Shown: piece by piece, positions 54,869 through 64,000 of the stretch | Numbering within the stretch: the stretch's first letter is position 1 | How the letters are laid out: each line of letters begins with the position of its first letter | Source of the DNA: Rhizobiales bacterium Ga0077545 | GTDB lineage: Bacteria > Pseudomonadota > Alphaproteobacteria > Rhizobiales > Methylopilaceae | Assembly (NCBI GenBank): GCA_001464335.1 | Contig: LNEV01000003.1 | Span: 62,001 to 126,000, forward strand | DNA: 64,000 bases | Direction: 5' to 3' | Made by a program: the position numbers and the translations under genes | The notes under the pieces: model-generated | What the model was told of the DNA's origin: nothing | Seen by the model: the letters and a program-made list of their open reading frames with translations, nothing else | Databases searched by the model: none

Positions 54869-55894
54869 ATGACCAGCCTGTCCCCCTTTTGGGACCGCGG
54901 CCGCCACGCCGATCGCCGACCCTTCCTCGAGGCGCGCAACCGCATCAAGGCCGCGCTGCGGGCGGATTTCGAGGCACAAGGCTTCATCGAGACCGAGTGC
55001 GGCCAGCTTCAGGCCTCGCCCGGCAACGAGGCGCATCTGCATGGTTTTGCGACCCAGATCCGCGACCCGGACGGCACCGCCCGGCCGCTGTTTCTTCACA
55101 CATCCCCTGAGTTCGCCGCCAAGAAGCTCCTGGCCGCAGGTGAGGAAAAGATCTTCGATTTCGCCCGTGTCTTCCGAAACCGCGAGCGCGGCGCGCTGCA
55201 CCATCCCGAATTCACGATGCTGGAATGGTATCGCACAGGCGCCGGCTACGAGACCCTGTTCTCCGATTGCGCCGCAATCCTCAGAACGGCGGCGCGCATG
55301 ACCCAATCGGAGGAGTTCGCCTGGCGCGGCGCAAGCGCCGATCCCTACGCCACGCCCGAGGAGATCACGGTCGCAGAGGCCTTCCGCGCATTCGCAGGGA
55401 TCGAGCTTCTGCCGCTGCTGGACGATCTCGGCGGTCTCGCGCAGGCGGCGCGGAGTGCGGGGGTACGCATTGCGGACGACGATGTATGGGCGGACATCTA
55501 CAGCCGCGTCCTCGTCGAGAAGATCGAGCCCAATCTCGGCCTCGGCCGTGCCACGATCCTGAAGGAGTATCCGATTTCCGAAGCGGCGCTGGCCCGCCCC
55601 GCCCCGCACGATGCGCGCGTGGCCGAGCGCTTCGAGCTTTACGTCTGCGGCGTGGAGCTTGCCAACGGTTTTGGCGAATTGACTGATGCGAATGCCCAGC
55701 GCGCGCGTTTCGAGAGCGAGATGAACGAGAAACGGCGTGTCTACAGCGAGACCTATCCGCTGGATGAGGACTTTCTCGCCGCGCTCGTGCACATGCCCGA
55801 AGCCTGCGGCTGCGCGCTCGGTTTCGAGCGCCTCGTCATGCTGGCAAGCGGCGCGACCCATATCGAGCAAGTGATATGGACGCCCGTGCCGTGA
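54869..55894 (+). CDS. epmA: EF-P lysine--lysine ligase EpmA (GenX/PoxA)
   Basis: A 341-residue class II LysRS paralogue without the anticodon-binding domain. Class II motifs appear as GFIETECGQLQASPGNEAHLH, FDFARVFRNRERG..HHPEFTMLEWYR (motif 2) and GCALGFERLVMLASG (motif 3). It attaches beta-lysine to EF-P. It is divergent from efp (89 bp between starts) and overlaps epmB. Confidence 0.94.
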   Translation: MTSLSPFWDRGRHADRRPFLEARNRIKAALRADFEAQGFIETECGQLQASPGNEAHLHGFATQIRDPDGTARPLFLHTSPEFAAKKLLAAGEEKIFDFARVFRNRERGALHHPEFTMLEWYRTGAGYETLFSDCAAILRTAARMTQSEEFAWRGASADPYATPEEITVAEAFRAFAGIELLPLLDDLGGLAQAARSAGVRIADDDVWADIYSRVLVEKIEPNLGLGRATILKEYPISEAALARPAPHDARVAERFELYVCGVELANGFGELTDANAQRARFESEMNEKRRVYSETYPLDEDFLAALVHMPEACGCALGFERLVMLASGATHIEQVIWTPVP

Positions 55895-56922
55895 CCCTGC
55901 CGAAGACGCTTCGCACGCTGGACGATCTTGCCGAAGCGGGGCTTGCCGCGCCGACGCCTGCGCTCGCAGCCGTCGCCCGTAAATACGCCATCGCGATTCC
56001 ACCCGCACTCGCAAAGCTCATCGACCCGAGCGATCCGAACGACCCCATCGCCCTGCAATATGTGCCGGATGCCGCAGAGCTCGAAACACGACCCGAAGAG
56101 CGGGCAGACCCGATCGGCGACCTGGCCCACTCGCCGGTCGAGGGCATCGTCCACCGCTATCCGGACCGCGTTCTTCTGAAGCCGTTGCATGTCTGCCCGG
56201 TCTATTGCCGCTTCTGCTTCCGCCGCGAAATGGTGGGGCCCGACGGCATGGGCACATTGCCGCCCGAAAAGCTCGACGCCGCGCTCGGCTACATCGCGGC
56301 GCATCCCGAGATCTGGGAGGTGATCCTCACAGGTGGCGATCCGCTCATTCTCGCGCCGCGCCGCCTCGCGCGTATCATCGAGCACCTTTCGGCCATCGCG
56401 CATGTCAAGATCGTCCGCATCCATACGCGCGTGCCGGTCGCCGATCCCGACCTCGTGGACGACGCGCTGATCCGTGCGCTGAAAGCCGGATCGAAAACGG
56501 TCTATGTCGGCGTGCACGCCAACCACCCCCGCGAGTTGACGGAGGATGCGCGCGCGGCTCTCGCGCGCCTTGCCGATGCGGGCATTCCGCTTCTGTCGCA
56601 GACCGTGCTGCTGCGCGGCGTCAACGACATGGCCGAGACAATGGCGGCGTTGATGCGCGGTTTCGTCGAGGCACGGGTGCGCCCGTATTATCTCCACCAC
56701 CCGGATCTTGCGCCGGGCACCGCGCGGTTCCGCGTCAGCGTGGAGGAAGGCCAGGCGCTCATGCGCGCCCTGCGCGGGCACATATCGGGGCTCTGCCTGC
56801 CGACCTATGTGCTCGACATTCCCGGCGGCCACGGCAAGTCCCCGCTCGGGCCTGAGTATTTACATGGAGATAAGATCGAGGATTTCCGCGGCGGGCGGCA
56901 TGCGTACCCGCCGCAGGACTGA
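55876..56922 (+). CDS. epmB: EF-P beta-lysylation protein EpmB (lysine 2,3-aminomutase-like)
   Basis: A 348-residue radical SAM enzyme with the CPVYCRFCFRRE cluster motif near residue 112 and EVILTGGDPLI. HVKIVRIHTRVPV, LLSQTVLLRGVND and RPYYLHHPDLAPGTARFR are typical of KamA-like enzymes. It converts alpha-lysine to beta-lysine for EpmA. The ATG at 55876 overlaps epmA by 19 bp; a GTG at 55891 giving a 4 bp GTGA overlap is an alternative start. No epmC hydroxylase gene is present. Its stop directly abuts the convergent transglycosylase stop. Confidence 0.93.
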   Translation: MDARAVTLPKTLRTLDDLAEAGLAAPTPALAAVARKYAIAIPPALAKLIDPSDPNDPIALQYVPDAAELETRPEERADPIGDLAHSPVEGIVHRYPDRVLLKPLHVCPVYCRFCFRREMVGPDGMGTLPPEKLDAALGYIAAHPEIWEVILTGGDPLILAPRRLARIIEHLSAIAHVKIVRIHTRVPVADPDLVDDALIRALKAGSKTVYVGVHANHPRELTEDARAALARLADAGIPLLSQTVLLRGVNDMAETMAALMRGFVEARVRPYYLHHPDLAPGTARFRVSVEEGQALMRALRGHISGLCLPTYVLDIPGGHGKSPLGPEYLHGDKIEDFRGGRHAYPPQD

Positions 56923-58137
56923 TCACCGTCCCGCGCGCAGAGCCGCGAGCAGTTCGTTGTCCGGGTAGGAATCGGCCGGAAGCCCGAGCCGCACCTGCTC
57001 CTTGCGGATCGCCGCGCGCGATCCGGCACCGATGATTCCGTCGATCTTGCCGACATCGTATCCCTTCTGCTGAAGCAGACGCTGCACCTCCTTCACGCCG
57101 TTCGCATCGAGATCGGGCGTGCCGTCGCCCTTCGACATTGCGGGGGCGCCTTCGAGGCGTGTCGCCAGATAGGCTGCCGTCGTCGAATAGATCAGCGAGT
57201 GATTCCAGGTGAGGTAAACGTTCTTGAAGTTCGGATAGGCGAGGAAAGCGGGGCCGTGGCGCCCCTGCGGAACGTGTACGGACGCTGCAATCTCGGCAAG
57301 CGGCTGCCCGTCGGCGCGCGTGACGCCGAGGCTTTTCAGATCGGCGGCGGAAAGCTCGACATCGAGCCCGCTGCGCTCCCACGGGAAGTTCTTCGGGATA
57401 CGCACCTCGACAAGCCAGGGCTCGCCGGCACGCCATCCCAGATGCTGGATGTATTTCGCGGCGGAGCCGAGCGCGTCGGCATCCGAGCGGATGAGGTTGA
57501 CGTGTCCGTCGCCATCATAGTCGATGCCGAAATCCACGTAATGGCGCGGCAGGAACTGGAACTGGCCCAATTCGCCCGCCCACGGCCCGCGCATGTCGGC
57601 CGGCTTCAGATCGCCCCGGTCGATGATCTTCAGAAGCGCCAGAAGCTCGCCGCGGAACATGTCCGGACGGCGGCAATCATAGGCGAGCGTCGTCACTGAG
57701 CTGATCGTGTTGCCGCTGCCGAGGAAGCCGCCGAAATCGGTCTCGAGGCCCCAATAGGCGGTGAGCACACCGGCCGGAACGCCGAAATCCTGCCTGATGC
57801 GTGCAAAGGTGCTCGCATTGGCCTTTATCTTGGCCTTGCCCGCCTGAAGACGGTTGTTGTTGGCCATGCGGTCGGAGAACTGCACGAAGCTCTGCGTGAA
57901 CACGCTCTGCCCGCCACGGTCCTTGCCGACGATGGCTTGATCGAATCGCATATCGGGTCCGGCGGCTGCAAGCGTACGGTCGGAAATGCCCTGCGCCTTC
58001 GCGTCGGCCCTGAAATCCTGAAGCCAGGCATCGAAGCTCTTTCCGCCCTGACAGGCCGCGCCGCTGCTCTGGGCAAGCGCGAGACCGGGAGCGAGAAAGA
58101 GACCTAGGCCCAAGGCCGCAATCGTCCGCACCGCCAT
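56923..58137 (-). CDS. Lytic murein transglycosylase (MltB family, SLT_2) with peptidoglycan-binding domain
   Basis: A 404-residue exported enzyme. A signal peptide (1-22, ALA) is followed by the catalytic domain (about 30-330) with TAYWGLETDFGGFLG carrying the catalytic Glu, and GQFQFLPRHYVDFGIDYDGDG. A C-terminal PG_binding_1 domain (about 340-400, VKEVQRLLQQKGYDVGKIDGIIGAGSRAAI) completes it. There is no lipobox Cys, so it is probably soluble in the periplasm. It cleaves glycan strands to 1,6-anhydromuropeptides. Confidence 0.94.
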   Translation of the reverse strand: MAVRTIAALGLGLFLAPGLALAQSSGAACQGGKSFDAWLQDFRADAKAQGISDRTLAAAGPDMRFDQAIVGKDRGGQSVFTQSFVQFSDRMANNNRLQAGKAKIKANASTFARIRQDFGVPAGVLTAYWGLETDFGGFLGSGNTISSVTTLAYDCRRPDMFRGELLALLKIIDRGDLKPADMRGPWAGELGQFQFLPRHYVDFGIDYDGDGHVNLIRSDADALGSAAKYIQHLGWRAGEPWLVEVRIPKNFPWERSGLDVELSAADLKSLGVTRADGQPLAEIAASVHVPQGRHGPAFLAYPNFKNVYLTWNHSLIYSTTAAYLATRLEGAPAMSKGDGTPDLDANGVKEVQRLLQQKGYDVGKIDGIIGAGSRAAIRKEQVRLGLPADSYPDNELLAALRAGR

Positions 58138-58362
58138 TGCATCCGCCTTTCGTTTTCAAGGAATGAGAGGAATGTGACGAAGGAGTGTGTCAGGTCAAGG
58201 ACGCCGGGAGGGCGAGCACGCCTGCCCGAACATGATCAAAACGCAATTTCGTGATGATCCAATGTTCGCGGCTAACCCGCCGCGACGACGCATAAATCCT
58301 TGATTGCTTTGACTTCTTCTAATTCCAATTATTTGCGCGGCTGTTGACTTCAAAAAGCGCCG

Positions 58363-59093
<731 letters not shown>

Positions 59094-59094
<1 letters not shown>

Positions 59095-59726
59095 TGGGCG
59101 CATCGGTCGGCGGCAGCGGCGGGGGGTGGGACAATGAGGACGGCGGCTTTACGCCGGTCTCCGAGATCAATGTCACGCCGCTTGTCGACGTGATGCTCGT
59201 CCTTCTCATCGTGTTCATGGTCGCGGCGCCGCTGATGACGGTGGGCGTGCCGCTCCAGCTGCCGAAAAGCGCGGCCGCCAAATCGACCGAGCCCAAGGAC
59301 CCGATGGTCGTGTCCATCGACAAGGACGGGAAGGTCTATCTCGCCGAAGAAGAGTTGCCCGACGATCAGATCCTCGCACGGCTGACCACGCTGGCCGGTG
59401 AAGACAAGGAACAGATCGTCCTCGTGCGCGGCGACAAGGAAATCCAGTATGGACGGCTCATGGAGATCATGGGCCATGTGTCCAATGCCGGCTTCCTCAA
59501 GGTTTCGTTGATCGCGGAAATGGCGCCAAAGGGTGCTACCGCGGCACCCGATCCTGCGGCGCCCGGCGCGCCAACTCCGGCGGCAGATTCCTCCTCCGCG
59601 CCGACCGCCTCGCCTGCCACGGCCCTAGGTATTCCGCTGTCCCCACCGCCCGCGCCGCCAACATCCGCGCCTGCCGCGCCGGCTCCGGCCGGACCGAGCC
59701 CGGCGGCACCCGCCCCTGCGCAGTGA
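59094..59726 (+). CDS. exbD: TonB-system subunit ExbD (TolR family)
   Basis: A 210-residue protein with one N-terminal helix preceded by ISEINVTPLVDVMLVLLIVFM, in which the Asp is the proton carrier. A periplasmic domain with VRGDKEIQYGRLMEIMGHVSNAGF follows. The C-terminal 55 residues are an unusual Ala/Pro/Ser low-complexity tail not seen in short ExbD proteins. Its ATG overlaps the exbB stop by one base. Confidence 0.92.
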
Positions 59727-59736
59727 GGGCCGGATC

Positions 59737-60657
59737 GTGCTGACCCACAAGGGCCCCCTGCAGAATTTCGACGTCAACCGGCTGGAGGAACAGCTCGTCC
59801 GGCGCGACCGACGACGTCTTTACGTCGCTTTCGGCGCGGCAATTCTGCTCCATGCGTCGAGCGTTGTAGGCTTCACCTACTGGACGCCGCCCGAACCGGT
59901 GGCCCCTCCCGGCGACATGGTCATTACGATCGATCTGGCTCCCGCCGTCTATTCGACGGCGACGGAAGCGACCGCCGGCGAAAGCGCCGAATCCGCGCCG
60001 CAGATCGAGACCGAACCGGTTCCCGAACCCGAGGAGCCCGAGGTCGTGGAACCTTTGGAGCCCGAGCCCCCCGAGCCGCCCAAGGAGGAGGTCGTCGAGG
60101 AGCAGCCGGTACCAGAGCCGCCCAAGGAGGAGGTAGTGGAGGAACAGCCGGTTCCCGAACCGCCTCCGGAAGCCGAAACGGTCCAGGAAAAAATCGAGAC
60201 CCCGCCTCCCGCGGAGGAGCCCGCCGTCGCGCTTTCGCCGAAGAAAGTCGAGAAGCCGAAGCCGAAACCAAAGGTCGCAAAGAAAAAACAGAAGACCGCC
60301 ACGGCGAATTCGCAGGCAGCTGCAAGCGCAAGTCAGCAACGGTCAGATGTCGGAGGATCGGGCGCCAAAGCCAGTCCGTCGGACATGGCGAAGTTTGTCG
60401 GACGCCTGCGCGCGGCCCTCGAACGCGCCAAGCGTTATCCCGCGGCCGCAGGCGGCGCCAGCGGAACCGCCTCGCTGCGCTTTACAATCAGCCGATCCGG
60501 CGCAATCACCGGTTTTGCCATCGTGAAATCATCCGGCAACGCCGCGCTGGATGCGGCAACACGCCAGATGATCCAGAACGCGAGCCTTCCGTCGATTCCC
60601 GCCGGTCTCCCCGACTCGATAACCATCGGCGTTCCCGTCAATTTCAGAGTCCGCTAA
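59737..60657 (+). CDS. tonB: TonB family energy transducer
   Basis: A 306-residue protein with GTG start behind GAGGG. It has one membrane helix (about residues 28-48), a long Pro/Glu/Lys-rich periplasmic spacer (about 85-190) and a TonB C-terminal domain (about 220-306, FVGRLRAALERAKRYP to VNFRVR). It transmits proton-motive force from ExbB/ExbD to outer-membrane receptors. The spacer contains a tandem duplication of 14 residues. No TonB-dependent receptor gene is adjacent. Confidence 0.92.
   Translation: MLTHKGPLQNFDVNRLEEQLVRRDRRRLYVAFGAAILLHASSVVGFTYWTPPEPVAPPGDMVITIDLAPAVYSTATEATAGESAESAPQIETEPVPEPEEPEVVEPLEPEPPEPPKEEVVEEQPVPEPPKEEVVEEQPVPEPPPEAETVQEKIETPPPAEEPAVALSPKKVEKPKPKPKVAKKKQKTATANSQAAASASQQRSDVGGSGAKASPSDMAKFVGRLRAALERAKRYPAAAGGASGTASLRFTISRSGAITGFAIVKSSGNAALDAATRQMIQNASLPSIPAGLPDSITIGVPVNFRVR
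60079..60162 (+). repeat. Two tandem 42 bp units in tonB
   Basis: Two adjacent 42 bp units encode PPKEEVVEEQPVPE twice within the Pro-rich spacer. Synonymous differences between units show that it is not a very recent duplication. A length change here would alter the periplasmic reach of TonB without breaking the frame. Confidence 0.85.
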
Positions 60658-60670
60658 TTTTTTAGAAACC

Positions 60671-60734
60671 GGTGGATAAACCTGGTTTTCCCCATCGCCA
60701 CAGCGCGACGGGTTGTGAATAATCCTGTGGAAAC
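60671..60734. other. Cluster of DnaA-box-like nonamers downstream of tonB
   Basis: GGTGGATAA (60671-60679), TGTGAATAA (60714-60722) and TGTGGAAAC (60726-60734) match TGTGGATAA at 8, 8 and 7 of 9 positions, all in one orientation within 64 bp of non-coding DNA. Flanking sequence is not strikingly AT-rich, so this may be a DnaA titration or regulatory site and not an origin. Confidence 0.4.
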
Positions 60735-60893
60735 TCCGTGGCCAAGCTGTTCGTTTCCGGGGCTGAGGACGAGCGCAATGATGTTCCACAGCACTGACGC
60801 AATTATCCCGGCTATATGCATCGGGGGCTGTCGCCCCCGTGTATCCCGCAGGCCCTCCGGCGCCTGCTTCCTCCAGGCCCGGACGGCGTAATT

Positions 60894-61742
60894 ATGCCCG
60901 GACTATCGACCTCGCGCGTGGCGAACATCGCCGAACTGGGAGCTGCCTCCGGCAGCGAACTCCGCGCCCTTCTTGAAAAAAGTCCAAAAATCGGAGCGCG
61001 GCTCATCGAGTCCGCCGCCGAGCAGGGCATTACGTCCGCACAAATCGCCTGGGCCCGCATGCTGCTCGAAGGTCAGGGCGTGGTGCGCGACCAGCGCGCC
61101 GCCTGCCGCTGGTTCGAAGCTGCCGCCGCGCAGGGCGATGTCGAAGCCCTCAATATGCTCGGCCGGTGCCATGAGCGCGGTTGGGGCATTCCGGCCGACA
61201 ACGCAGCAGCTGCACGTCATTACCGTACCGCCGCGCGCGCGAATTTTCCGAAGGCGCAATACAATCTCGGCCAGCTTCTGCTGTGTGGAGAACCATGCGT
61301 GAACCAGCGCCGCGAGGCACTCGGCTGGCATCTGGTCGCCGCCAAATCCGGTTATACAAAAAGCATGAACGTGATTGGCCGGGCTTGCGAGGAGGGCTGG
61401 GACATGCCGCGCAGCGCCGCCAATGCGATGGGCTGGTACCGCCGCGCCGCCGAAGCCGGCGATGCCTGGGGCCAGGCACATCTCGGCCGTATGCTCGCCG
61501 ATGAAGGCGAGACCGCGGAAGCCGTGTCCTGGCTTCGCAAGGCCGCGGCGCATGGCGATGCGGACTTCACCAGCCATCTCTCCTCACTTTTGAGCGAGCG
61601 CCCGGAGCCTGAACTACAGGCCATCGGTCGTGCGGCGATCGAGATGAAAAAAGCCGCCGGACGGTCGAGCCGCAAAGGGCTCGGGGCTGCCGCAAAGCCA
61701 CGCCGAAGCGGCTGGTTTGGCGCTTTTGGGCCCACAATCTAA
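60894..61742 (+). CDS. Sel1-like repeat protein
   Basis: A 282-residue protein with about five Sel1-like (36-residue TPR-like) repeats between residues 45 and 230. Typical units are AQIAWARMLLEGQGV..DQRAACRWFEAAAAQGD and AQYNLGQLLL. No clear signal peptide is seen from the ATG at 60894; an upstream in-frame start at 60816 lacks support. Sel1 proteins are scaffolds in signalling and envelope assembly. Partner unknown. Confidence 0.88.
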   Translation: MPGLSTSRVANIAELGAASGSELRALLEKSPKIGARLIESAAEQGITSAQIAWARMLLEGQGVVRDQRAACRWFEAAAAQGDVEALNMLGRCHERGWGIPADNAAAARHYRTAARANFPKAQYNLGQLLLCGEPCVNQRREALGWHLVAAKSGYTKSMNVIGRACEEGWDMPRSAANAMGWYRRAAEAGDAWGQAHLGRMLADEGETAEAVSWLRKAAAHGDADFTSHLSSLLSERPEPELQAIGRAAIEMKKAAGRSSRKGLGAAAKPRRSGWFGAFGPTI

Positions 61743-61842
61743 GTTTTTCACCCGCTCATCCTTGAATTGCCAAAATCCCGGTGATGTTGCATCCGTCTGG
61801 GGTACGTTGCGTCGCATCGCCCGGTCACCAGGAGAGCAATTG

Positions 61843-62769
61843 ATGTCCGTTGGATTCTGGAAAGCCACAGCCCTTGCCGCCGTGCTGTTTCTGGCCGTGG
61901 CCAGCGCGCCTTCGCCGGTCCACGCTCAGACCTCGATCGTCGCCATCGTGAACGGAACGGCCATCACCTCGACCGAGGTAAACGAGCGCCGCGCTGTGAC
62001 GCGCCTGACGCAGAAGAAGAATCTGAGCGCCAAGGAATCCCTCGACCAGCTCATCGACATCGTGCTGATTTTCAATGAAGCCAAGAGGCGCAACATCCGA
62101 ATCGATGAATCCGATGTCGAAGCGCGCTTTGCGGGCATCGCGCAGAACGCCAAGATGAGTGTCGACCAGCTTGGCAAGGCACTCTCGCAGTCCGGGGCCA
62201 GCGCCCGCGCCTTCAAGCAGGAAATCCGCCACGGCCTCCTCCAGCGCCGCATGGGCGGCATGCTCTCGCGCACCGCCACCGGCGTGTCCGAAAAGGAGAT
62301 CGCCGCCGGAATCACCGCCAAGAGAAGCGATGCCGACAGTCAGGCCTATCGATTTACGATGCAGCAGGTGGTTTTCGTAACGCCGAGCGGTTCGAAGCCC
62401 GGCGTCATCGCGCAGCGCAAGCGCGAGGCCGAGAGCCTTCGCACCCGCATTTCAAGCTGCGAGCAGGCCGCCACCATCGCCAAGGAATTGCGCGATGTCG
62501 CGGTAAAGCCACCTGTTACGCGCGTCAGTGCACAATTGCCCCAGACCTTCCGCGATCAGCTGTCGGTGATGAAAGTGGGTCAGTCAACGAAGCCCGAACC
62601 GAACGAGCTCGGCGTCGAGATCATCGTGATGTGCGACAAGCAGGAAACGGCCGACGAAAGCGCCCTTCGCAACGAAGTCCAGAGCGAATTGATGGCGACG
62701 CAGGGCAAGGCGGAGGTCGACAAATTTGTCGCCGACCTGCGCAAGCGCGCCGTCATCGTCTATCGCTGA
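61843..62769 (+). CDS. SurA N-terminal-domain protein (periplasmic chaperone-like)
   Basis: A 308-residue exported protein with signal peptide (1-29, VHAQ) and the SurA_N type chaperone fold: IVAIVNGTAITSTEVNERR then LDQLIDIVLIFNEAKRRNI. A single C-terminal parvulin-like region is poorly conserved (FTMQQVVFVTPSGS). The ATG at 61843 follows AGGAGA. Canonical surA in relatives sits with pdxA and rsmA; neither is here, so this may be a divergent paralogue. Confidence 0.85.
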   Translation: MSVGFWKATALAAVLFLAVASAPSPVHAQTSIVAIVNGTAITSTEVNERRAVTRLTQKKNLSAKESLDQLIDIVLIFNEAKRRNIRIDESDVEARFAGIAQNAKMSVDQLGKALSQSGASARAFKQEIRHGLLQRRMGGMLSRTATGVSEKEIAAGITAKRSDADSQAYRFTMQQVVFVTPSGSKPGVIAQRKREAESLRTRISSCEQAATIAKELRDVAVKPPVTRVSAQLPQTFRDQLSVMKVGQSTKPEPNELGVEIIVMCDKQETADESALRNEVQSELMATQGKAEVDKFVADLRKRAVIVYR

Positions 62770-62852
62770 CTTAAGGATGCTGAGGCGCGCGGTCCGCCAG
62801 GCCTGCCTGCCAGCCTGTGGATTTCCCGGAACAGCCAAAAGTCGCCTGCGCG

Positions 62853-63671
62853 TCAGGCGGCGCTCGAGGCCGCGTCCGCCGCGATGCGGTGCGGGTGGGT
62901 AAAGACTTCGAAACTGTCGTCACGGGCGATGGCGATCAGCGTAATTCCCGCCTCTTCGGCCATTCGGATCGCCATTGCGGTCGGCGCCGATACCGCCGCA
63001 ATCACCGGCGCGCCGATGGCCGCCGTTTTCTGGACCATTTCGACCGACACGCGGCTCGTCAGAAGGACAATTCCGGACGACGCGTCGCGGCCAATGCGCA
63101 CGATGTGCCCGATGAGTTTGTCGAGCGCGTTGTGACGGCCGACATCCTCGCGCACCGCGATGAGGCCTTCGCCCGGCACCCAGAAACCGGCGGCATGGAC
63201 GGCGCGGGTTTCGCGGTTGATCAGCTGAGCAGCTGGAAGCGCCGCCATCGCGGCCTCGACTTCCTGCGGGGGCAAAACAAGATCGGCATCGACCCGGTGG
63301 GCGGGCTTCACGGCCTCGGTCAGGCTTTCGATGCCGCACAGACCGCATCCGGTCGGGCCCGCGAGCAGGCGACGCCGGCGCGAATAGGCTTCACCAAGAT
63401 CCGCGACGAGCCACATGCGCAGCTCGATGCCTTCGTCGGATGGAATAACGTCTAGGGAGGTGATGTCCGCCGGACCGCGGATAAGCCCTTCCGTGGTGCT
63501 GAATCCGACGGCGAAATCCTCGAGATCGGCGGGCGTTGCCATCATGACGGCCTGTGTCGAGCCGCCATAGGTGATTGCAATCGCGACCTCGTTCGGAATT
63601 GCGCGTTCGGAGCGCTGTGCCGCGCCGCCCTTCCAGATCACACGGGACACACGCTCGACGGGCTCGGCCAT
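62853..63671 (-). CDS. fdhD: Formate dehydrogenase accessory sulfurtransferase FdhD
   Basis: A 272-residue FdhD, which transfers sulfur from IscS to the molybdenum cofactor of formate dehydrogenase. The functional CxxC is CGLC (residues 109-112), preceded by VGFSTTEGLI and followed by FWVPGEGLIAVREDVGRHNALDKLIG. The ATG at 63671 was chosen over an upstream in-frame extension. The two genes upstream on the same strand are not recognised as formate dehydrogenase subunits. Confidence 0.95.
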   Translation of the reverse strand: MAEPVERVSRVIWKGGAAQRSERAIPNEVAIAITYGGSTQAVMMATPADLEDFAVGFSTTEGLIRGPADITSLDVIPSDEGIELRMWLVADLGEAYSRRRRLLAGPTGCGLCGIESLTEAVKPAHRVDADLVLPPQEVEAAMAALPAAQLINRETRAVHAAGFWVPGEGLIAVREDVGRHNALDKLIGHIVRIGRDASSGIVLLTSRVSVEMVQKTAAIGAPVIAAVSAPTAMAIRMAEEAGITLIAIARDDSFEVFTHPHRIAADAASSAA

Positions 63672-63681
63672 CGCGGACTTT

Positions 63682-63945
63682 CTACTGGCTGGTGCCGCCC
63701 GATTTGCGTGCGGCTTCAAGCCGGTCAGCGACGTCTTCGAGCGCGCTGGCAAGACCGCGAAGCTGATCGAGCGTCAAGGCAAGCTGAAGCGCCGGAACCG
63801 GTTCACCGGATTTGGGGGTAAGCCCCCCGATTTCAAGCCGTATCCCGCCGCGCTCGCTCCCGAACAGAGCGGTCTCGAAGGCATCGAGAGGCCAGACCTT
63901 CAGAAGGCCAGCGTCGTTCTTGTCCCAGTCGTCGAAATCGGCCAT
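63682..63945 (-). CDS. Small conserved-looking protein upstream of fdhD
   Basis: An 87-residue soluble acidic protein. The N-terminus DFDDWDKNDAGLLKVWPL has several Trp and Asp, and the C-terminal half (LALTLDQLRGLASALEDVADRLEAA) forms an amphipathic helix. It starts with a one-base TGATG overlap to the preceding gene and ends 10 bp before fdhD, so all are one operon. It does not look like the FdsD delta subunit. Function unknown. Confidence 0.7.
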   Translation of the reverse strand: MADFDDWDKNDAGLLKVWPLDAFETALFGSERGGIRLEIGGLTPKSGEPVPALQLALTLDQLRGLASALEDVADRLEAARKSGGTSQ

Positions 63946-64000
63946 CAGCCAGCGTCGTCGATGACTTCGTTGAGTTCTTTCGGATCGACCTGCGCGGCGA
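63945..64000 (-). CDS. Partial upstream gene (C-terminal end only)
   Basis: The minus-strand frame entering from the window edge encodes AAQVDPKELNEVIDDAG before a TGA that overlaps the next ATG. Only 17 complete codons are visible, too few to identify. Its coupling to the small gene and fdhD suggests one operon. Confidence 0.45.
   Translation of the reverse strand, partial: AAQVDPKELNEVIDDAG

Noticed and set aside
58138-58362. Possible Irr/RirA iron-control element upstream of exbB
   Set aside because: TTCTAATTCCAATT lacks the symmetry of an ICE motif and no TGA-N9-TCA site was convincing, so iron control is not claimed.

Overview
The window is 64 kb of GC-rich, densely coding bacterial chromosome. 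The gene content points to an alphaproteobacterium, most likely of the Hyphomicrobiales (Rhizobiales). It has separate petA-petB-petC genes for the bc1 complex, a hisZ/hisG pair with short-form HisG logic, a MoxR-DUF58-DUF4159-DUF1355 operon, and an EF-P/EpmA/EpmB set. It also has alphaproteobacterial regulatory signatures: a CtrA box (TTAA-N7-TTAAC) with an embedded GANTC, and a LexA box of the GTTC-N7-GTTC type. No rRNA, tRNA, CRISPR array, insertion sequence or prophage was recognised.

Layout. 0-5.5 kb is an accessory catabolic-looking cluster: a proline-racemase-family protein (cut by the window edge), two orphan solute-binding proteins (TTT/Bug type and PotD type), a LysR regulator, and a two-gene operon of a ferritin-like diiron protein with a phthalate-dioxygenase-type reductase. 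Two copies of one operator-like palindrome (TTTAG-N5-CTAAA) tie the two halves together. 5.7-15.7 kb holds a HAD phosphatase, a degenerate EAL protein, a degenerate NtrC-like activator, an MFS carrier, a WYL regulator broken by an in-frame TGA, a DUF1254/DUF1214 protein, and a LysR/azoreductase divergent pair with a clear operator. 15.8-24.4 kb carries hisS and, 4 kb further on, hisZ-hisG-marC. HisZ here carries an N-terminal XRE-type DNA-binding domain, and its promoter region is shared with a Zur-box-controlled COG0523 metallochaperone. 24-36.7 kb is mostly housekeeping: GMC oxidoreductase, dienelactone hydrolase, prs-rplY-pth-ychF-nfi, apt, the bc1 operon, and hemF behind an FNR/FixK-like box.

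36.7-46.1 kb has an RcnB-like protein, a DM13 protein, the CCA-adding enzyme and the MoxR/VWA-like envelope operon. 46-54 kb has a GNAT enzyme, a glutathionyl-hydroquinone reductase, a frameshifted YbaK-like deacylase, a CtrA-box-preceded membrane protein, a metallophosphatase, a Nudix hydrolase, a LexA-box-preceded radical SAM/UdgX DNA repair operon, and a guanidinium exporter behind a guanidine-II riboswitch. 54-64 kb has efp with epmA-epmB, a lytic transglycosylase, exbB-exbD-tonB, a Sel1-repeat protein, a SurA-like chaperone, fdhD and the edge of a further operon.

The observations most worth following are the XRE-HisZ fusion beside a Zur box, the LysR/diiron cluster with paired operators, the SOS-linked UdgX cassette, and the CtrA-controlled unknown membrane protein. 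All database-level statements are from recognition of family signatures by eye; no search was run.
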